Shown: positions 42,911-57,273 of the stretch, one piece after another
How the letters are laid out: each line of letters opens with the position of its first letter
Numbering within the stretch: position 1 is the stretch's first letter
Assembly (NCBI GenBank): GCA_003344405.1
Contig: NOWV01000036.1
Coordinates: forward strand, 492,680-556,679
Source: Trichoplax sp. H2
Lineage: Eukaryota > Placozoa > Uniplacotomia > Trichoplacea
Reading direction: 5' to 3'
DNA: 64,000 nucleotides
Made by a program: the position numbers and the translations under genes
Notes under the pieces: generated by a model
Database searches by the model: none
What the model saw: only the letters and a program-made list of their open reading frames with translations
Told to the model about the DNA's origin: nothing

Positions 42911-43249
42911 AATACAGCATATAATTTAAGTTGCTCTCAAATTTGTGAAGACACTGAGAAATCTTAGAAAAGGATAATAAGATTGATTCAAGTTTTATAT
43001 CTGTATGATGCAGTACCACAAATGACATAATTCTTTGCATTAGATTACTAGCGCAATAATTACTACTGCAACAAGATATTACCTTAATTTGTTGTTTAAT
43101 GTAATTATAATGGAATCAGTGCATAATGGCAAGCAGCAAAACCAAATCCACAGATTTGGCTAACATTTAGTCTGAAAAATTACTTAATCGCTTTTTTGAT
43201 TTCACCTAATAGCTAAGGCTACTTTTCTGGCGTTAGCATTGATAGTTGA

Positions 43250-46200
43250 TGTTTCAGCACAAAGTTATAAGGTACGGTATGGATTAAATAAATTAGAAAA
43301 TTTCTGCTTTATGTTATGTTTTTGCCGTTATCGTATAAGTCCGCAGTTGAAGGACTGCTCGCCTGATTAATGGTTACTGTTTTGCACAGAAAATTCCATT
43401 TGTCGACATTGTATAGGCTTAAACTGGTAGAATATAGTGACTTAACTTAAGCATCTTTATGCAGACAGATTTTCGTTACTCTTAACTGAAATTTATTTCG
43501 CACAAGCAACTATTTGCTGATGGTAAAGATATATGCATAAAAACTAGTAATATGTGAGTAATGGGTGTCAAACATGCTACAAAATGCATTTTTAACTACT
43601 AGAAATTTTCTCTAGGTATTATTTTCATAGCTTGGTATTTAAAATGACGGGATAATAAAATCTTTTACGTGCATATTATATATAATGCAACTGTATCATC
43701 GATAGAGTATTATCGTTAAATAAAATATTTATTGATGTTGAAAAAAATAATACACCTATATAACTATTAAAGGCTATTCTATGGAGTTTAGATACGAAAT
43801 GGCAAAGAATAATAAGCACCTATTCAATACCACAAAAGACTGCATTTTATATACGAATTAAAGCATTACATTTTGGGATAGAATTCAAGGGTTATATCTA
43901 GACCTTGCTTTCTTCGTATAAGAGTAACTAATTGTGCTACTAATTCTTGCTAGCCTTAATTAATGGCCAAAATAAGTATCAATGATATGAAAAAGATTAA
44001 GGTCTTATTAAGTTGTTGCATAGTAATTGCTGAGTTAACACATCCCGGAAGTGTTGATGTAGGTTGCGGCGGTGAAGCGGTTTGGTTTATAAAACGAATG
44101 CGATCTTCAATTCCGATATTAATGGGTGATAGTTTCTTAACATAGGTAGTAACCACGTCTGTATCAAGATATCCTGTAATTTGATACGATGTTCTGTTAT
44201 CACGAAACATGTAATAGCCATCACCACCACTAGCCAAGAAAGTGTTTATTGCGATTTTATAATTTTGATTGTCAATTAAGGGACCATAACTTGGTACATT
44301 GCACTTATTACAGCGAGCTTCTACTTTTACCACACGATTCATAGGGTTATTGTTTAGATTATATGTTACTCTCAAACCTAATTTTATCAATTTTTACAAG
44401 TAATTTCAAATTAGATAGAAGCTATCAGAAATATTAATTTTGAGTTAGTTAAATGAATACGGTGCTTTACTGTACTAACCTGACATTTGCAAAAATCGTC
44501 CAGGGGTGGATATTGTACTGTAATCTCTCACTGATACTTCTAATGCTTGTCTAATAAACATTCCCTTAATTTCCAGTACGTCAATACTGTTGCGGAATGG
44601 TAAAACTGTTAAGATATCCCCCACGGTAACGGCCCCTGTATGATGACAATTTAATTTTGAAATTTATATAATGAGTACAAACATTAATCTATAGCGATAT
44701 AATTTATGGCTAATTTATTGCCTATGACTAGATTTTACGACAATGTTTGATTAAAAGTATCATCGAGTAAAGTGTCATTTTTTCTAAACATACCTGGTGG
44801 TCTAGTTGGATCGATAGGGCTCCGAATGCCACCACCATTCATAACTGCAATACCAACATCAGTCCAGGATGCTGATGTAGGATTTTTTAAGTATTGATGA
44901 ACCATGGCATCCGTTATAAGATTACCTAGATTAGATTCTCGTAGGCGTACTGTAGATCGCTGACCATCTAAGAATACATAAGTCTAATGGAGAAATTTAT
45001 GTAATAATAGCTTGGTCATCATTGATCGATTTCTAAACTATTCCTAATAATATAAGTTCATTCTGTGTATTTATTCATATCTGTGAAAGTTATGCATTCT
45101 TCTAACTTAGGTTAAGATGTGATGCAGAGCTGCAATTGTGTTGAATGGATTAGTATTGACGTAAATTACCTTGCCAATTTCTTTTTGTGTTTCACTGGTG
45201 ACTTGTTTTTTGTATTCGGTAACCATGGCTTGAACAGTACCATCCTTAGCGATAGAACTATTTAACAAGATAGGATTTCCTCCATAGCTTTTGACTTCGC
45301 CGAAATTGTCGAAGACAACTGATTTCGTTTATTTTTTAATAGAAGGATAATAAAACATTTCAAATCTCCAATCCTTTCTCGTAAAATACTTTCAGACTAT
45401 TTATAATCTTTATTCAATTTATGTTACAAGCAACAGTTAGGGGCAGATAATTACCTTGTAAATCACCCAAGTATTTTCCAAAGTAGAAATCTTGAACGAC
45501 CAGAACTTTTCTGCTCGAATTATAACTAGGATTGATGACCGTCGGGTAGGGACCTACTGGAACTTCATTAGACGGAGGAGTTCCTGTGTACAAAAATGTG
45601 TCGGTATGGCCGCCGACAACGATGTCTACACCGACGACTTTGTCTGCAATGGCTTTGTCCATATCAAACCCTATTTTTAAATTGCATAGGGAATGCATTT
45701 TAATGTAAAGGTACAGAATCTTACTAATGGTTTTTTGCTTGCTAGATTGCTTAAACTCTGTTTAATATACCAAATTCTTCATATTTTATCATTTGGACCT
45801 ATGATGACTCTATTGTCGATATATTTTTCATCATACAGTATTATTACTTAGATGTATGATAATATTAAAGCTTACCTGCATGTCCTAAAGCAATAATAAT
45901 GTTAATACCCTGTTGAGCTAACTTCGTTGCTTCCTCTTGGACCGCAGCTATAACACTGTTAAAAATAACATCTGGCCCAGGATTGGAAATCTCCGTTGTA
46001 TCGGCTGTTATATATCCAATAACGCCAACTTTTTGGCCATTAAATGTAAAGGTAGTTGATTTACTGAGCTTGGAATCAAGTGCGGGTGTTTTACTAGCAT
46101 TGATATTGGCCGATAAGATTGGAAATGTTGTATTTTCTAAAAAGGGTAATAGCCCACTAACTTTGTTATCGAATTCGTGATTACCAAGGGCCTAAAAAGT

Positions 46201-49015
46201 TATTTAAAAGCTTATTTTTTATTTTGGATACTTAATTTATTTAATTCGTGATAGATAATTACTAGAGCAAGTATTATTATTGGTCACTGTTGAAGTATTA
46301 ATATGTATGAAATTATAGGCGTTAAGTAATAGACTGACATTAAAATAAATGATGACTTATAGTTGAAGATTTTAAGGGTTTAGCGGCTACATATAGATTT
46401 TCACTGTTTGACATGAAATTAGTGTTGGAAATTTGATCGAAATTTATTTTATACCAGAAAATTTTAATTCAGTAGTTATTACTGGTAATTCGGCATACAT
46501 AAGTAGAGTTAAGTCAATTGCTTCTATCATATTCAGTTGCTTAACTTGTTTTGTACTATATGAAAAGTATTGCATAGTTTGTAAAATGTACCAGGGTAGT
46601 ATTTTACCCAAATCATTATTACTATTTGTACTAGTTGGATACGCTAGCGATGAGTAGTAAGTATTCGCCTTTGGCTAGGAATTAAATTACTACCGGGATC
46701 TTAGCGACAATTCTCTCTGTTATATCAATGATTTTGTAAAGTAACGATGTTCTTTCCACTCTATTCTTAGTCTAATGTATACTGTTGAACATGGGCCTGT
46801 ATCGTTATATCAGCTTTTTAGATAAAATATGCTAATTATATAGTTACTAAATTACGAAATTATAAATAAATATCTAGACTGTAATGCTGAACGCTGGATT
46901 TAAGGTTTCGACTTAAAATTATGGTTTCAAAATTAGACTAATGATAGGTTGAAAGCATACCATAGCTGAGTAACCAAGTTGATTCATAAAATTACTGCAA
47001 GCGGTGCCTTTAAATACGTAGAACCACAACGTTCCCTGAAATTGATCTCCGGCATCTAACAGAAGAACGCTTGATCTTTCGCCTCTAATTTTATTAATCA
47101 TGGTAGCACGTCTCGCTACGCCCCCAAAGCATCTTCCATTTTGCGCATCAGAGCTACTGCAACTTCCACCAAATCGATTTGCTTCTTCGAAACGGGCATG
47201 GACATCATTGGTGTGCAATATCGTCAAATTAAAATCGGCAGTGGTGGAAAGTGCCACACAGGCAATGATGAACAAAAATGTAAGATTGATTGTAATCAGC
47301 TTTTGCATTTTTTCCGGATTGAATTGATCACTCGATCAGCTAGAAAAGGAAAATTCTTGTTAGGGTATCTTCAAAAAGGACACGATCACAATTTTATATT
47401 AATACTTTTAAAGTACTATAATAAAAAGTAGAAAAATTTTGATTGATAAGGAATAGCACAGAACATAATAGTCATATAATAAGCTACTACTAGGTGATTA
47501 AAATTCAAAATCAACTGCGAAATAACTAGTTCAAGTCAGGCAGTAATAAAGTCACAGTATCATAGCTATCATATAGTCTTATAATCTCAAGTAATAGTTT
47601 TAGTTTGTGCTAGTTTACTGCAATCTATTTAGTTCTAAATACTGTTACTATTAAAATCTAATAGTATCACAAAGGAAAGCTTCCTACCCTAAATGGTAAT
47701 GTATTTAGCAGCAGTCTTGCTCTTTAATTCGTAAGTGATATCAAATCCAAGGAATAGTTTTTACTTTTTGAATTTTATCGCAAGCAAGGCGTTTTCCACA
47801 GCAGCAGGTAGATTTGTCAAAGGAAAGAAATACAAAGCTTCTATATCGTTTTAATAAATAGCAATGACCATTCTTCCTTACTTAAACAATAATAACTTAT
47901 ATGTTATGAATGCTTTAAGCTGTTAGAATCACAAACTAAACAATTTATGAGTTGTATTATTAAATTTTACTTATCGCGCGGTAGCTTTAGGCAAGATTGT
48001 ATCATAACAAAATTGTGAATTGATGAATCAACAAGTAATAATAATTAATATTAAGGATAGTCTTCTATTATGTAACGCATGTAGTAGTACAGTCGAAAGT
48101 ATCCTAAATAGCTACAGCTAACAATAGCCACTGCTGTTCTTAAAACTCATTTGGTTATGAAATAGAACCATTCATAAGCTTCTATAGACAGCTATGAAAG
48201 TGTATATGATAGACATACTGTGATAATTGTATAGATTGATTTTTAATGTAAAGCTTTATTTTGCTCGATCTATCTATTTTTACTTTGTTTTCTCAATAAT
48301 ATCATGAATCTGATATTAAAAGGCTGTTACAGTCACTTTTGTAACACAGAAACTACTTTTAACGTCAGCTAAGTACAGACTCCAAAGATAACTTTAACCA
48401 AAACGAGAGCTCTTGCTATTATGAAAAGTATTTTGCTTATATACCTTCTACCTATTCGAGAGCAGCTACAGCAAATATACCATTATGCATGGAAATTAAT
48501 ACGATAAACAATATTATCTACCATATATTCTTAGATCTAAATTAGCATAACTTTAAGCTCTACTTTTAAAATACATAATAGTACACATGTAGTACAAGAC
48601 TAACTATGATCAAAACATGATTTGATCTTTAGGCTCTCTTATAAATTATGTATCTAACTAATTATTAACTGTCTACATACTCGTATATAGCATAACTTGT
48701 AGAGATACGAGTACCGTGGCAAAGGAGTATTACGTTACCTAGTGTTTAGAAGTGACGGGAACGATCTCGCTACTGGATTAATGATTATACTTTTGCATTG
48801 ATGAAATCTTGATCAATTTCTTATATAAAAATTATTAAAATTTTATGATTTAAAGCAAATTAATTCAGAAACTCTAGTTTAATCATGCATCAAGTAGAAA
48901 TAATTCGTTAGGAATTAACAGTATAGACTGGGTTAGAATTTGAGAAATAGGATTCTCAATATAAGAATAAAATGATTCAATTTTCGATCAGCATCTAGAA
49001 GTTCGAAAGATTGTT
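43250..49015. repeat. Right copy of the segmental duplication, containing the 5'-nucleotidase gene
   Basis: The flanks 43250-43975 and 47420-49015 match the left copy at 40350-42910. This copy carries the intact gene in the middle and about 0.5 kb of extra sequence around 48190-48730. Divergence is high enough that only short exact words remain, so the duplication is old. Confidence 0.7.
43956..47308 (-). CDS. NT5E: Ecto-5'-nucleotidase (CD73-type), GPI-anchored
   Basis: Seven exons on the minus strand: 46961-47308 (ATG), 45876-46191, 45455-45670, 45170-45318, 44794-44983, 44480-44635, 43956-44377 (TAA). All phases close to 598 residues, close to vertebrate CD73. Residues 1-24 form a signal peptide. 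The N-terminal metallophosphatase domain shows HTNDVHAR, LLDAGDQFQG, ALGNHEFDN, ALGHAGFDMD and VVGGHTDTFLY, covering the two-metal ligands. The C-terminal nucleotide-binding domain shows RESNLGNLITDAM, NGGGIRSPIDP, VGDILTVLPFRNS and LASGGDGYYMF. A final hydrophobic tail (LIFFISLILILAIN) fits a GPI attachment signal. The enzyme hydrolyses extracellular AMP to adenosine, ending the ATP-ADP-AMP cascade and starting adenosine signalling. The gene lies inside the right copy of a segmental duplication. Confidence 0.95.
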
Positions 49016-50810
49016 ACGAGCTAGGAATAACCTTAACTTGCAACAAGGATTGAGAGAGTGATTTCTACCCTTTACTACTGTTATTTAGAATACCAGATAA
49101 TTGGTATTCCAAGGCAGATAGGGTTTAACGTAGGAAGACGTTCCGTTCAAGACTTACTAGAAAATCACAATCTAATTTATTGTCGACGAACTCGCCGTTT
49201 ATATAGGTTTCGGACCTAAAACCGGCTTAGCTAGAAAAATCACCTCGTCTATTAGAAATTAACCAATTTAATACCCTAAAGAGTTTCTATCTGTACAGAT
49301 TAGATACAGCCTAATTCTACTAAGTTTACTGTAACAGTATTAAAATAATCAATGCTTATTAATAGTTTAACAGATGCATATACAGCTATCCTATTAAAAC
49401 GTTTCCTCTAAACTTAGGAATTGTACTTTGAACCTTAACAACTTGGAAGTGATAGATATAATCCAGTTTAGCTGGTTGTCAACTACTGTTTTAGCCTATG
49501 TAATCCTAAATTAAGAATATCACTGTTAGCGACTAAAATTACAATTAAGGAGACCGCAAAATATATAAAGAACGTAACTTAGAAATAAAGTATATATCAC
49601 GAAGATTACTTTTGTGACAAAGATACACCCACCTAATGTGTTATTTAATTTATTTTCAAGCCTATCATAACTCTAATAAATCTCAGAAAACGATCTAAGG
49701 TTTGATTTAAGTTTATGATATACTTTGGTAGCAACTTATAAGAATAAGACTGTTTTAATATACTCTGAATGAATCTTGTGTTACCCTAGTGATGAATTAG
49801 ACCAGATTTGCTACATATTCGATTTAATTGATAAATCTAATTTTAGCATGAATTCCTAATTAGCACTCCTTATTCCATTAAATTAACAGATTGATCATAC
49901 AAAATAAATTAAAAAAACACGTTAATGTCGCAGAATAGTGATAATTTACTCCATTTCTATTCTATTTGAAGTCTATCTAGCAATAACTACAATACTAGAT
50001 ACTGGTACTGAATTATTCATCATTTGCATATTGATTTTTTGCCTATGGTACTACTAATTCATACGCGAATTCAATAATCACTTAGTTGGTTAACTTGAGA
50101 ACCGTTTATAATATCCATAACGATAGACTACTTATGACTTCGGACACTGCTGCTAGATAATTTATTCCAGCATCCTAGTCGATTGCTATATCTACAATAA
50201 TGTTGTTTTGATCGCATACCCAATCTACATGATCAACAATCAATGTTAATAGTACCGGTAGTTTAACTGAGGCAAATAAAGTGATACTAATCATTCAGAA
50301 TTTGAATTCTATTCCAAAAGCAAAGAAGTGTTTTGTTCTATCTTCATGTTAGGAATGCAATGGAATATAAATTATAACCATGCTTAGTAGTAATAACATT
50401 CATCTTTCATCAATAACCAACAATAATCCGTTGCCATGTTAGTTGTATTTTCTTTGTGTAATATTCTTTTCAACAGTTTTGTTAGCATAAATTTCAATGC
50501 ATTGACAAGTTACGTCACGAGCGTTGTTTTGCACCCTGTTGATTCTGTTTAATTATTTCAAGCGTTGATTTATTATAAAAAGCATTAAACTTAGAAAGGG
50601 AATGGGATAAAAAAATTAAATAGTCAAATCCTTGTTATTTCATCATATACATCAACAGTTAGTGACACTGCTAATGACTACCTGAGTGCTTTTCCAAATA
50701 ATCGTTGATGAACCTTTGCAGATTAGATACACTTCGTAAATCTACTTCGATGGATGATTCAGTGAAAAATTTCTTATGCTAAAGTTATCTAGCCGATTCT
50801 AATCAACACC
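47309..50810. other. Intergenic region upstream of both the nucleotidase (-) and the arrestin-domain gene (+)
   Basis: The left part (to about 49015) belongs to the segmental duplication. A perfect 8-bp inverted repeat with six-base loop lies at 49088-49109 (GAATACCA/TGGTATTC), and nested complementary words (GCCG, AGGT / ACCT, CGGC) lie near 49190-49235. No coding sequence recognised. Promoters of both genes should be here. Confidence 0.45.
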
Positions 50811-53800
50811 ATGTTACCTTTTGTAAGAATATTTGCTATCGAATTAAGCCAAACTGAAGAAGTTTATTATCCTGGCCAAGCTATACAAGGGACTGTTATT
50901 CTGGTATTAAAGAAAGATATTCAAATTTATCGCATTAAAGTTCGCTTATTTGGAAGAGCTAAATCCAGAATACAACATTATGATCGTCGTCAGGATAAAT
51001 GGAAAACTTATACAGAAGAAGAAGTTTTCGTCGATGATGCTAAATCCGTATTTGGCCAAGGTTTTTTAATGATGATTTATTCATAGATAATTAGATTCAT
51101 CGGTAGACATGATATTATTAAGCATTTTCCTGCTTGAAATTTCTTTAAGCCGGTAGTCTTCTTAATTTTTATTTTCTTTAAAATGATTTAGTATAAGTTT
51201 TTAAATTAGGCTTACTCTACTGTAATTTTCGGATACTTAGCAATTTTAATAGCTAAAATAGGTTAGTTTGCTGTAGGCATAAGATAGTAGACAAATTTTT
51301 TCTCTATCATTAACAAAATTGACTATTGTCCTAGTGTTGCTATACAAGGATCGGAATTAGAAGTAGTATATGCCAAATATATGAGCAACAAAGTTATTAA
51401 CAGGTTATAATCATATGAAGGGCTTCAACATATCAGATTTGATTGGATGATATATGATTATTATCATTAATTTTTGAAATTATGAATAACATAATCTCTA
51501 TAGCAGCATGTTACATACATGGCAATAATGCCATGAAATCTTTTCTGTAAAAGTTTTTTTTCCAGTAACAATATATCCAGTTTGTGAATTTCGTGGCTTG
51601 CGAATTAGGAGTCGGTAGTGAAATGTGTTGAAATAATTCTGATTTGCCTTAATTAATTTCTGAGAAGTAGCGTTAACATGAGACTTAAATGTACACTTTT
51701 GCTCTAAATAATTCATTTCGTGAAAGAAATAACGCAGCAATATAGCCCTTTTACTTAGCTAAGAATAGAGTTTTATTACATACTTTCAATATTTATGAGT
51801 GCTGGTTTATTATTTGAATCATTTAACAGAAGATTTTTTACAAATTTTCTACACAAACTTAGAATCAGCTAAGAAGGAAGAATCAGGAAATACTTTAGAA
51901 AAAGGAAGACACGATTTTCAATTTCATTTTAATTTACCCAATGCCAAACTGCCTTCGTCATATGAAGGTAGTAAAGGCAATAATATTCGCTATTTTATTG
52001 AAGCTTGGATCGAAATGAAGGAAGAAAATAGCAATCCAATCGTTACGAAAACATTTACTGTGTTAGAATATATTGACTGCAACTTAGTGGATCGAAGAGT
52101 AAGTAAGCTTAAATTATTATTCAGCTATCCTTTGAATTTCCTCAGTTCAAAATCGTAAACAGGTCAATATTTATTCTGCCCAATATCCTGTTTGGATAGT
52201 CGATTCAAAACATGATAGTATCGTAAATAACATTAATTTAAAGTACAGATCACTTTAGGTTACAGATTAAATATGATAGTTATTTAAGTGGTACATTAAA
52301 AATCTAGTTTTATAGACACTGACCTTGTTTTGACTGAGATTTTCCTAAGGCTGTTGTCAATTAATTGTATCTTAGACAACATTCTTTCCCAATTATTTTT
52401 GCAAATAGTGTTAAGCTTCCGTCATCGTCTGTAGAAAAATAATTTATTTTAATCTTTAGAACTTTTAATTAATCACTATTAGAAAATATGCAATTAATTA
52501 TTAAGTTAGCTTATTACAGTATTATTCTATAACATGAAATCAGTACTGTATAGTCGAGTTACTAATCGTGAGAGAAAATTAAGTTTATAGCTTTTGTCTC
52601 TTTATTTCTATCGCATCTAATGTAAAATGAAACAGGATTGATTTAGGCTTCATATTAATAGCAATAGTTAAGACTATCCCTTTTGGGATTAAAAATGTAC
52701 CTTACATTAATTGTATCAAAGCTTAAGAAAATATTAGGAAAATCAATGTAACAATTAATAAGCAATACTTTGAAACTTTGTAATAACTCGTAATTATCTA
52801 GTACAAAATTCCACATGAAAACCTAGATAAATTTATAGCTGGCAAATACTTGTGTAAAGTTAAGTAACTAAACCATTACGCAAAGATAGAAAAGAAAATA
52901 ATATTCCGCCTTTAAGAGTTCGAAGCTTAGCAATCTCTTAAATGGAGTGAATTTATGATTCAGTTTTAGTTAGTTGAAGCATATAACTAGGTTCAGTAAA
53001 TTAGTACCTTCCTTTATATCATTGCTCTAAACTTTACGATATTCTCGTCATATCGATGGTAGTAATTAGAAATAAACTACTAAATTATGAAATAAGGAAA
53101 CAGTAACACTCATAAAAGCTGTAGAGCAGTTTGTATGCAGGTCAGAAATTTGGACTTTAGTTGCTTAATCCCATTTTTACGCTTACTATACAATTTAGAC
53201 TCCTTATGCTGTAATGGAGGCAGAAAAATATTTTTGCTGTTTCCTTTGCCGCCATGGACCTCTTCGAATTTTAGCATCGCTCGATCGCAAAGCGTATTGT
53301 CCAGGCGAAAATATTCATCTTCGAGAAATCCAAATCGAAAATAATTCCAATGTGGCTGTTGATGCTGTCAAAATGAAATTAGTTCAGAGTGTCCTATATA
53401 AAGCTAGAGGTAAGTTTATAAGATGATTTGGTATCGACCATAGTTGGGCGTGTGTTTGTGTGAACACAGCAATACGATAATTCAGACTTTTTTAATTAAA
53501 ATGGCAGCGATAACTTTATAATAGCTATGTCTTATGTTTGATATCTTTTACTAGGTCGACGTAGTAAAGGAGAAAAGATTTATGCTAATAAAAAAACGAC
53601 ACTTCCTTTATCAAAGGATACGGCTACCTTAAAGAATGAAACTTTAACTATTCCAGCACTACCGCCAACTATTACATCGCGCCCAATTTCAATCAGTTAC
53701 TTTGTTAAGGTAAGGCATTAGTAGAATTTTTACTGCAGTAATTATTTCCGGCTAATCGTAGTACCAACTTCTAACTGATTCTTAAGCAGAGCTGTAATAA

Positions 53801-54798
53801 TAGACCAAACATTTATTCATATGTAGTAATAGCTGCTATATTTTTATATTATTGTTTACTCGTTAGATACTCCTACAGCAGTTTGTAAATTAAATCTATT
53901 TTTATACAGCTGAACCTTATTTATTTCAACTAATAACACAACATGCCATCTTGATACAAAACTTCACTAGCAATATTTATGGCAATGATTTAGGCTATGT
54001 TATTTCATACAGTAAAGTCATGTGCATCCATACTAAGAGTTACAGAATGATTATTACAAATTAATATTGAATATTAAGCACTCATTTAATTTTACCCAAC
54101 AATTGTAATTAATTCTTTTTACATTAGTGTATATATATATCAGTAATTATTGTTATTGATTAATAAAAGCTATCTTTGCAATTTTTCACCTATTCTATGA
54201 AAATAGGTCTATTTAGATATTCCACGAGCATTTGATCTACATTTAACATTTCCAATTGAAATTGCTACCATTCCTATTCAACGTACAAGAAGCATAGTCC
54301 ATTCACTACTACTAGATCCAAATGCTATTAATAACGCTTTGTTATCGTCATCACTAGCATTAAAAGAATCAGAAATGGAGGAAAATGATGCTGATGAAAA
54401 TGTTATTACAACACAACCTAAGCCAGTCTTAGGGCCTATAGCAAAATTTAAAACGAATGATTCTATTGCCTCAGCATTATCCTGTTAGTATGAAATAGCT
54501 GATGGTATCAAGGGAATTAAAATCCTTGTATAATTAATGTCTTGAATAGACTTGAAATTTAAAATCATTGTTGAGATACTGATCTTGTCTATTTCATATT
54601 GCAGCTCATCCTCTCATTGCAGTTACTCCTTGTGGTGCAACACTTAATTATCAGCCTTGTGTGGATAGAAATCTCTTTATAAAAGATAATTTACAGGATA
54701 ACTTACAATCTGAAGATACTACAAGCATCATTAGCATGGATGATCGATTCATTCCACAATATACATATGTTAAACCAATTAAGCTGGATAATGATTAG
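50811..54798 (+). CDS. Arrestin domain-containing protein (ARRDC / alpha-arrestin type)
   Basis: Six exons, 50811-51060, 51863-52098, 53199-53409, 53555-53709, 54207-54483, 54605-54798 (TAG), join in frame to 440 residues. The N-terminal arrestin fold has IELSQTEEVYYPGQAIQG, IKVRLFGRAKS, YTEEEVFVD, GRHDFQFHFNLP, LPSSYEG, and IRYFIEAWIE. The C-terminal arrestin fold has EAEKYFCCFLCRHGPL, LDRKAYCPGENIHL, IENNSNVAVDAV, IPALPPTI, ISYFVKVYLDIPRAFDLHL and FPIEIATIPI. Alpha-arrestins recruit NEDD4-type ubiquitin ligases to membrane cargo through PPxY motifs. I see no PPxY here; the acidic tail (about residues 340-430) ends near PQYTYVKP, so ligase recruitment may differ or be absent. The first intron donor is a weak GTTTTT after GGCCAAG, but the phase demands it. 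Start chosen as the ATG leading directly into the first arrestin strand. Confidence 0.92.
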
Positions 54799-56315
54799 AG
54801 AATGAGTGTACAATTATTGATTAATCAAGGCCTATATTATAGTAACTTGATCTTACATCTAAACTCTAAAATTCGATAAATTTGAATATTTACTCATTAC
54901 TGCCAGAGATCTCTCATTTGATATTAATTTAAAAGTATATTTTATACTGATGCCACGTAGCGTTAAATTACGCGTATATTAGAAGTAATAACCTAATTTA
55001 TTTGATAAGATTTATGAGTTATTACTAGCACAACTACAGATTATTAAGCGTTTAAATTGTCATTAAAAGGCATTAAAGGCGGTAACTGAGTTGGCCTTTT
55101 TACGTAACTGATTCATCGGATTAAATCATTAGATGCCACATACACATTACTGTTTATGTAATGGATGACTTGGAAATAGGACAGGATAGTGTGCGGTATT
55201 ATGTCCATGTGGCACCTTGTAATTGTATTTATTGTCAATGTAATATGTCGCATAGTTTTGACAGTTAAACTTTGCTGATAATGACGTTGCTTATAAGTAA
55301 ATCTAATGAAAGAAGATTGCTGTTATATGCCAAGCCAGCATATATAAATAATTACTGATATGATTTAGATAGTTAATCAGAGTATTAGAATAAATCTGGA
55401 CAAGTTCACACCTGGTTAGTTTAATCACCTATGCCAGATATACGATAACATTCTAAAATAGGCCAAAGCATCTATGATAACTATTTAATCTTGAAAAGTA
55501 AGCCTATGCTGTGAATTTGCTTAAAATTTAGGATCACTCTTATTTAATACTAAATTATATTCTCACAAATTAACTCTATGACACCGGGAAAAAAGCAAAA
55601 GCCTACGAGTAATCTAATAACTTAAACGCTCTTTACTAAAAGCAAAGCATACATACAGTAAAGTACCCTACAGTCTGAACTTTTATTGGTACGAACCCAT
55701 TTATAACACTTTCTTACTAGAACTGCTTCCATTTATATATGAACCGTCTAACTTGTAAATAAACACAATACAATCTAATTATTATACCTTTCTAGGGAAA
55801 ATATCTCGGCCTTTAATGTTCTTAACAATTCTCAATAGCTTTTCCGTTAATAAATATTTTAACTCATTATTCATACATAGCTTCAATTTATGCGTGATTG
55901 CACTTGGGTTAACTATGATTAACAAGAAATTAAATCATCTTACTACCGCCTACACACATTTAATGGATTGCATAGAATAAAGAGTGTTAGTGGGCTTTGG
56001 TTGATGATAAAACGGTAAAGCGTAGATACGCTCCTATACCTAGCACTGAGTGTTACCAATAACTATGCTCTCTGATTGTGGATGAGGGAAATTGTTAGTA
56101 CTCTAACCGCTACTGACATAATTCATAGATAGCCGTAGTTTGAGCTGCTGTTCTATATATAATGAAATATAGTCAGCGCAATTAAATGCGACACTGTACA
56201 ATTGACTATACATCTAACACAGAAATAAAGCTATACTTAAAATCATCACCCTGAAAGCCGGTAATTATGTTTTGTTAAGTCAATTTCACAATCGACGTCA
56301 AAAGGAACTTCATAG
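54799..56315. other. Intergenic stretch with no recognisable gene
   Basis: Stop-rich in all frames. It contains the 3' UTR of the arrestin-domain gene at the left and the degenerate end of the GPCR pseudogene at the right. Confidence 0.5.
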
Positions 56316-57273
56316 CTAGGGTTTCTTAGAAATCATGATGGTTAATATAACAGGATTGACATAGTAGTTGATAAACATGATTAAGAATACAAGAATGGAC
56401 GAGTGATAAAAAATAAATGTATCAGCATTTGATATTATAACATTACTAAGAAATTTCGCGAATGTAAACATCCAACTGAGTACCTCAGTAAGGGCTAAAA
56501 TTCCAGCCATAACGCGCAGTCGAACCTGAGCTTTTTTGCCATATTTTATCATGCTATTATCTTTAGGGCTTACTTTTAGTCTTCGTTGTTGAAGGTGCCC
56601 AATAAAGATTACACACAAGAATATAGCGAATAAACAACAAGCAGTTTCAACGATAAATCCAAAAATTACAAAAATCTAAGTTATAGTATCTTCTGGATTT
56701 GAATTCCAACAAATATTCGTAAAATTAGAGAAATCATGTGGATCATAAGATTGAGGGGATCGAATGATGCTAACGACCGCAAGTAATGCTACAAGGAGCC
56801 TAGTGGAGATAGTATGGAAACTGCATCGCTTTTTGGTTAAATGACATCGACATTTATCTTTCATGATCTTCGTGTATCAATCAATTGCCATAAACAGCGT
56901 GTTAAATGCTGGCAAAGCTGTGGCAATGGAAGCAAAAGATCGATAAATATGTAGGATCATGATTGAGGAATTGGTTACGTTATGGCGTGTTCCCTTTTAG
57001 TAACAGCTAAATAGCTGATCATTCATTATACGGGCCATAGTATTGATCAGCGCTAGCAACAATAAGGAGGTATGTACAGCCAAGTAAATCTACTTGAGCC
57101 AGATTAACAGTAAAATTTTATGAACCCTATTAAACCCATAAATGACTCGGTTGTTAAAAGATCTATTTTGAATGGATATAAATATGGCATACAAACGTAA
57201 TTGAAATTATTCCAATCAATCCAAATAGCCATTATAAAACAACTGCTACTATATTGCCTTGAAATATTCCCAT
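56316..57273 (-). pseudogene. Rhodopsin-type GPCR pseudogene, relative of the gene at 60795-61793
   Basis: It covers the whole receptor, from an ATG at 57273 (MGIFQGNIVAVVL, then stop) to the tail after NPVILTIM. Recognisable parts: TM1 WLFGLIGIISITFVC, TM2 NLAQVDLLGCTYLLIVASAD, TM3 LPAFNTLFMAID followed by a TGA at 56877-56879 where DRY should continue (arginine codon lost), TM4, the second extracellular loop with NICWNS, a TAG at 56676-56678 before TM5, then TM5-TM7. A stop replaces the serine in TM1, and other breaks lie between TM1 and TM2. The 56316-56864 part is in one frame apart from the TAG. The decay is advanced but even, as in a long-silent duplicate of the intact neighbour. Confidence 0.88.

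Noticed and set aside
45492-47431. Several plus-strand frames of 60-96 codons
   Set aside because: They are antisense to exons of the 5'-nucleotidase gene, whose splice phases and motifs are unambiguous.
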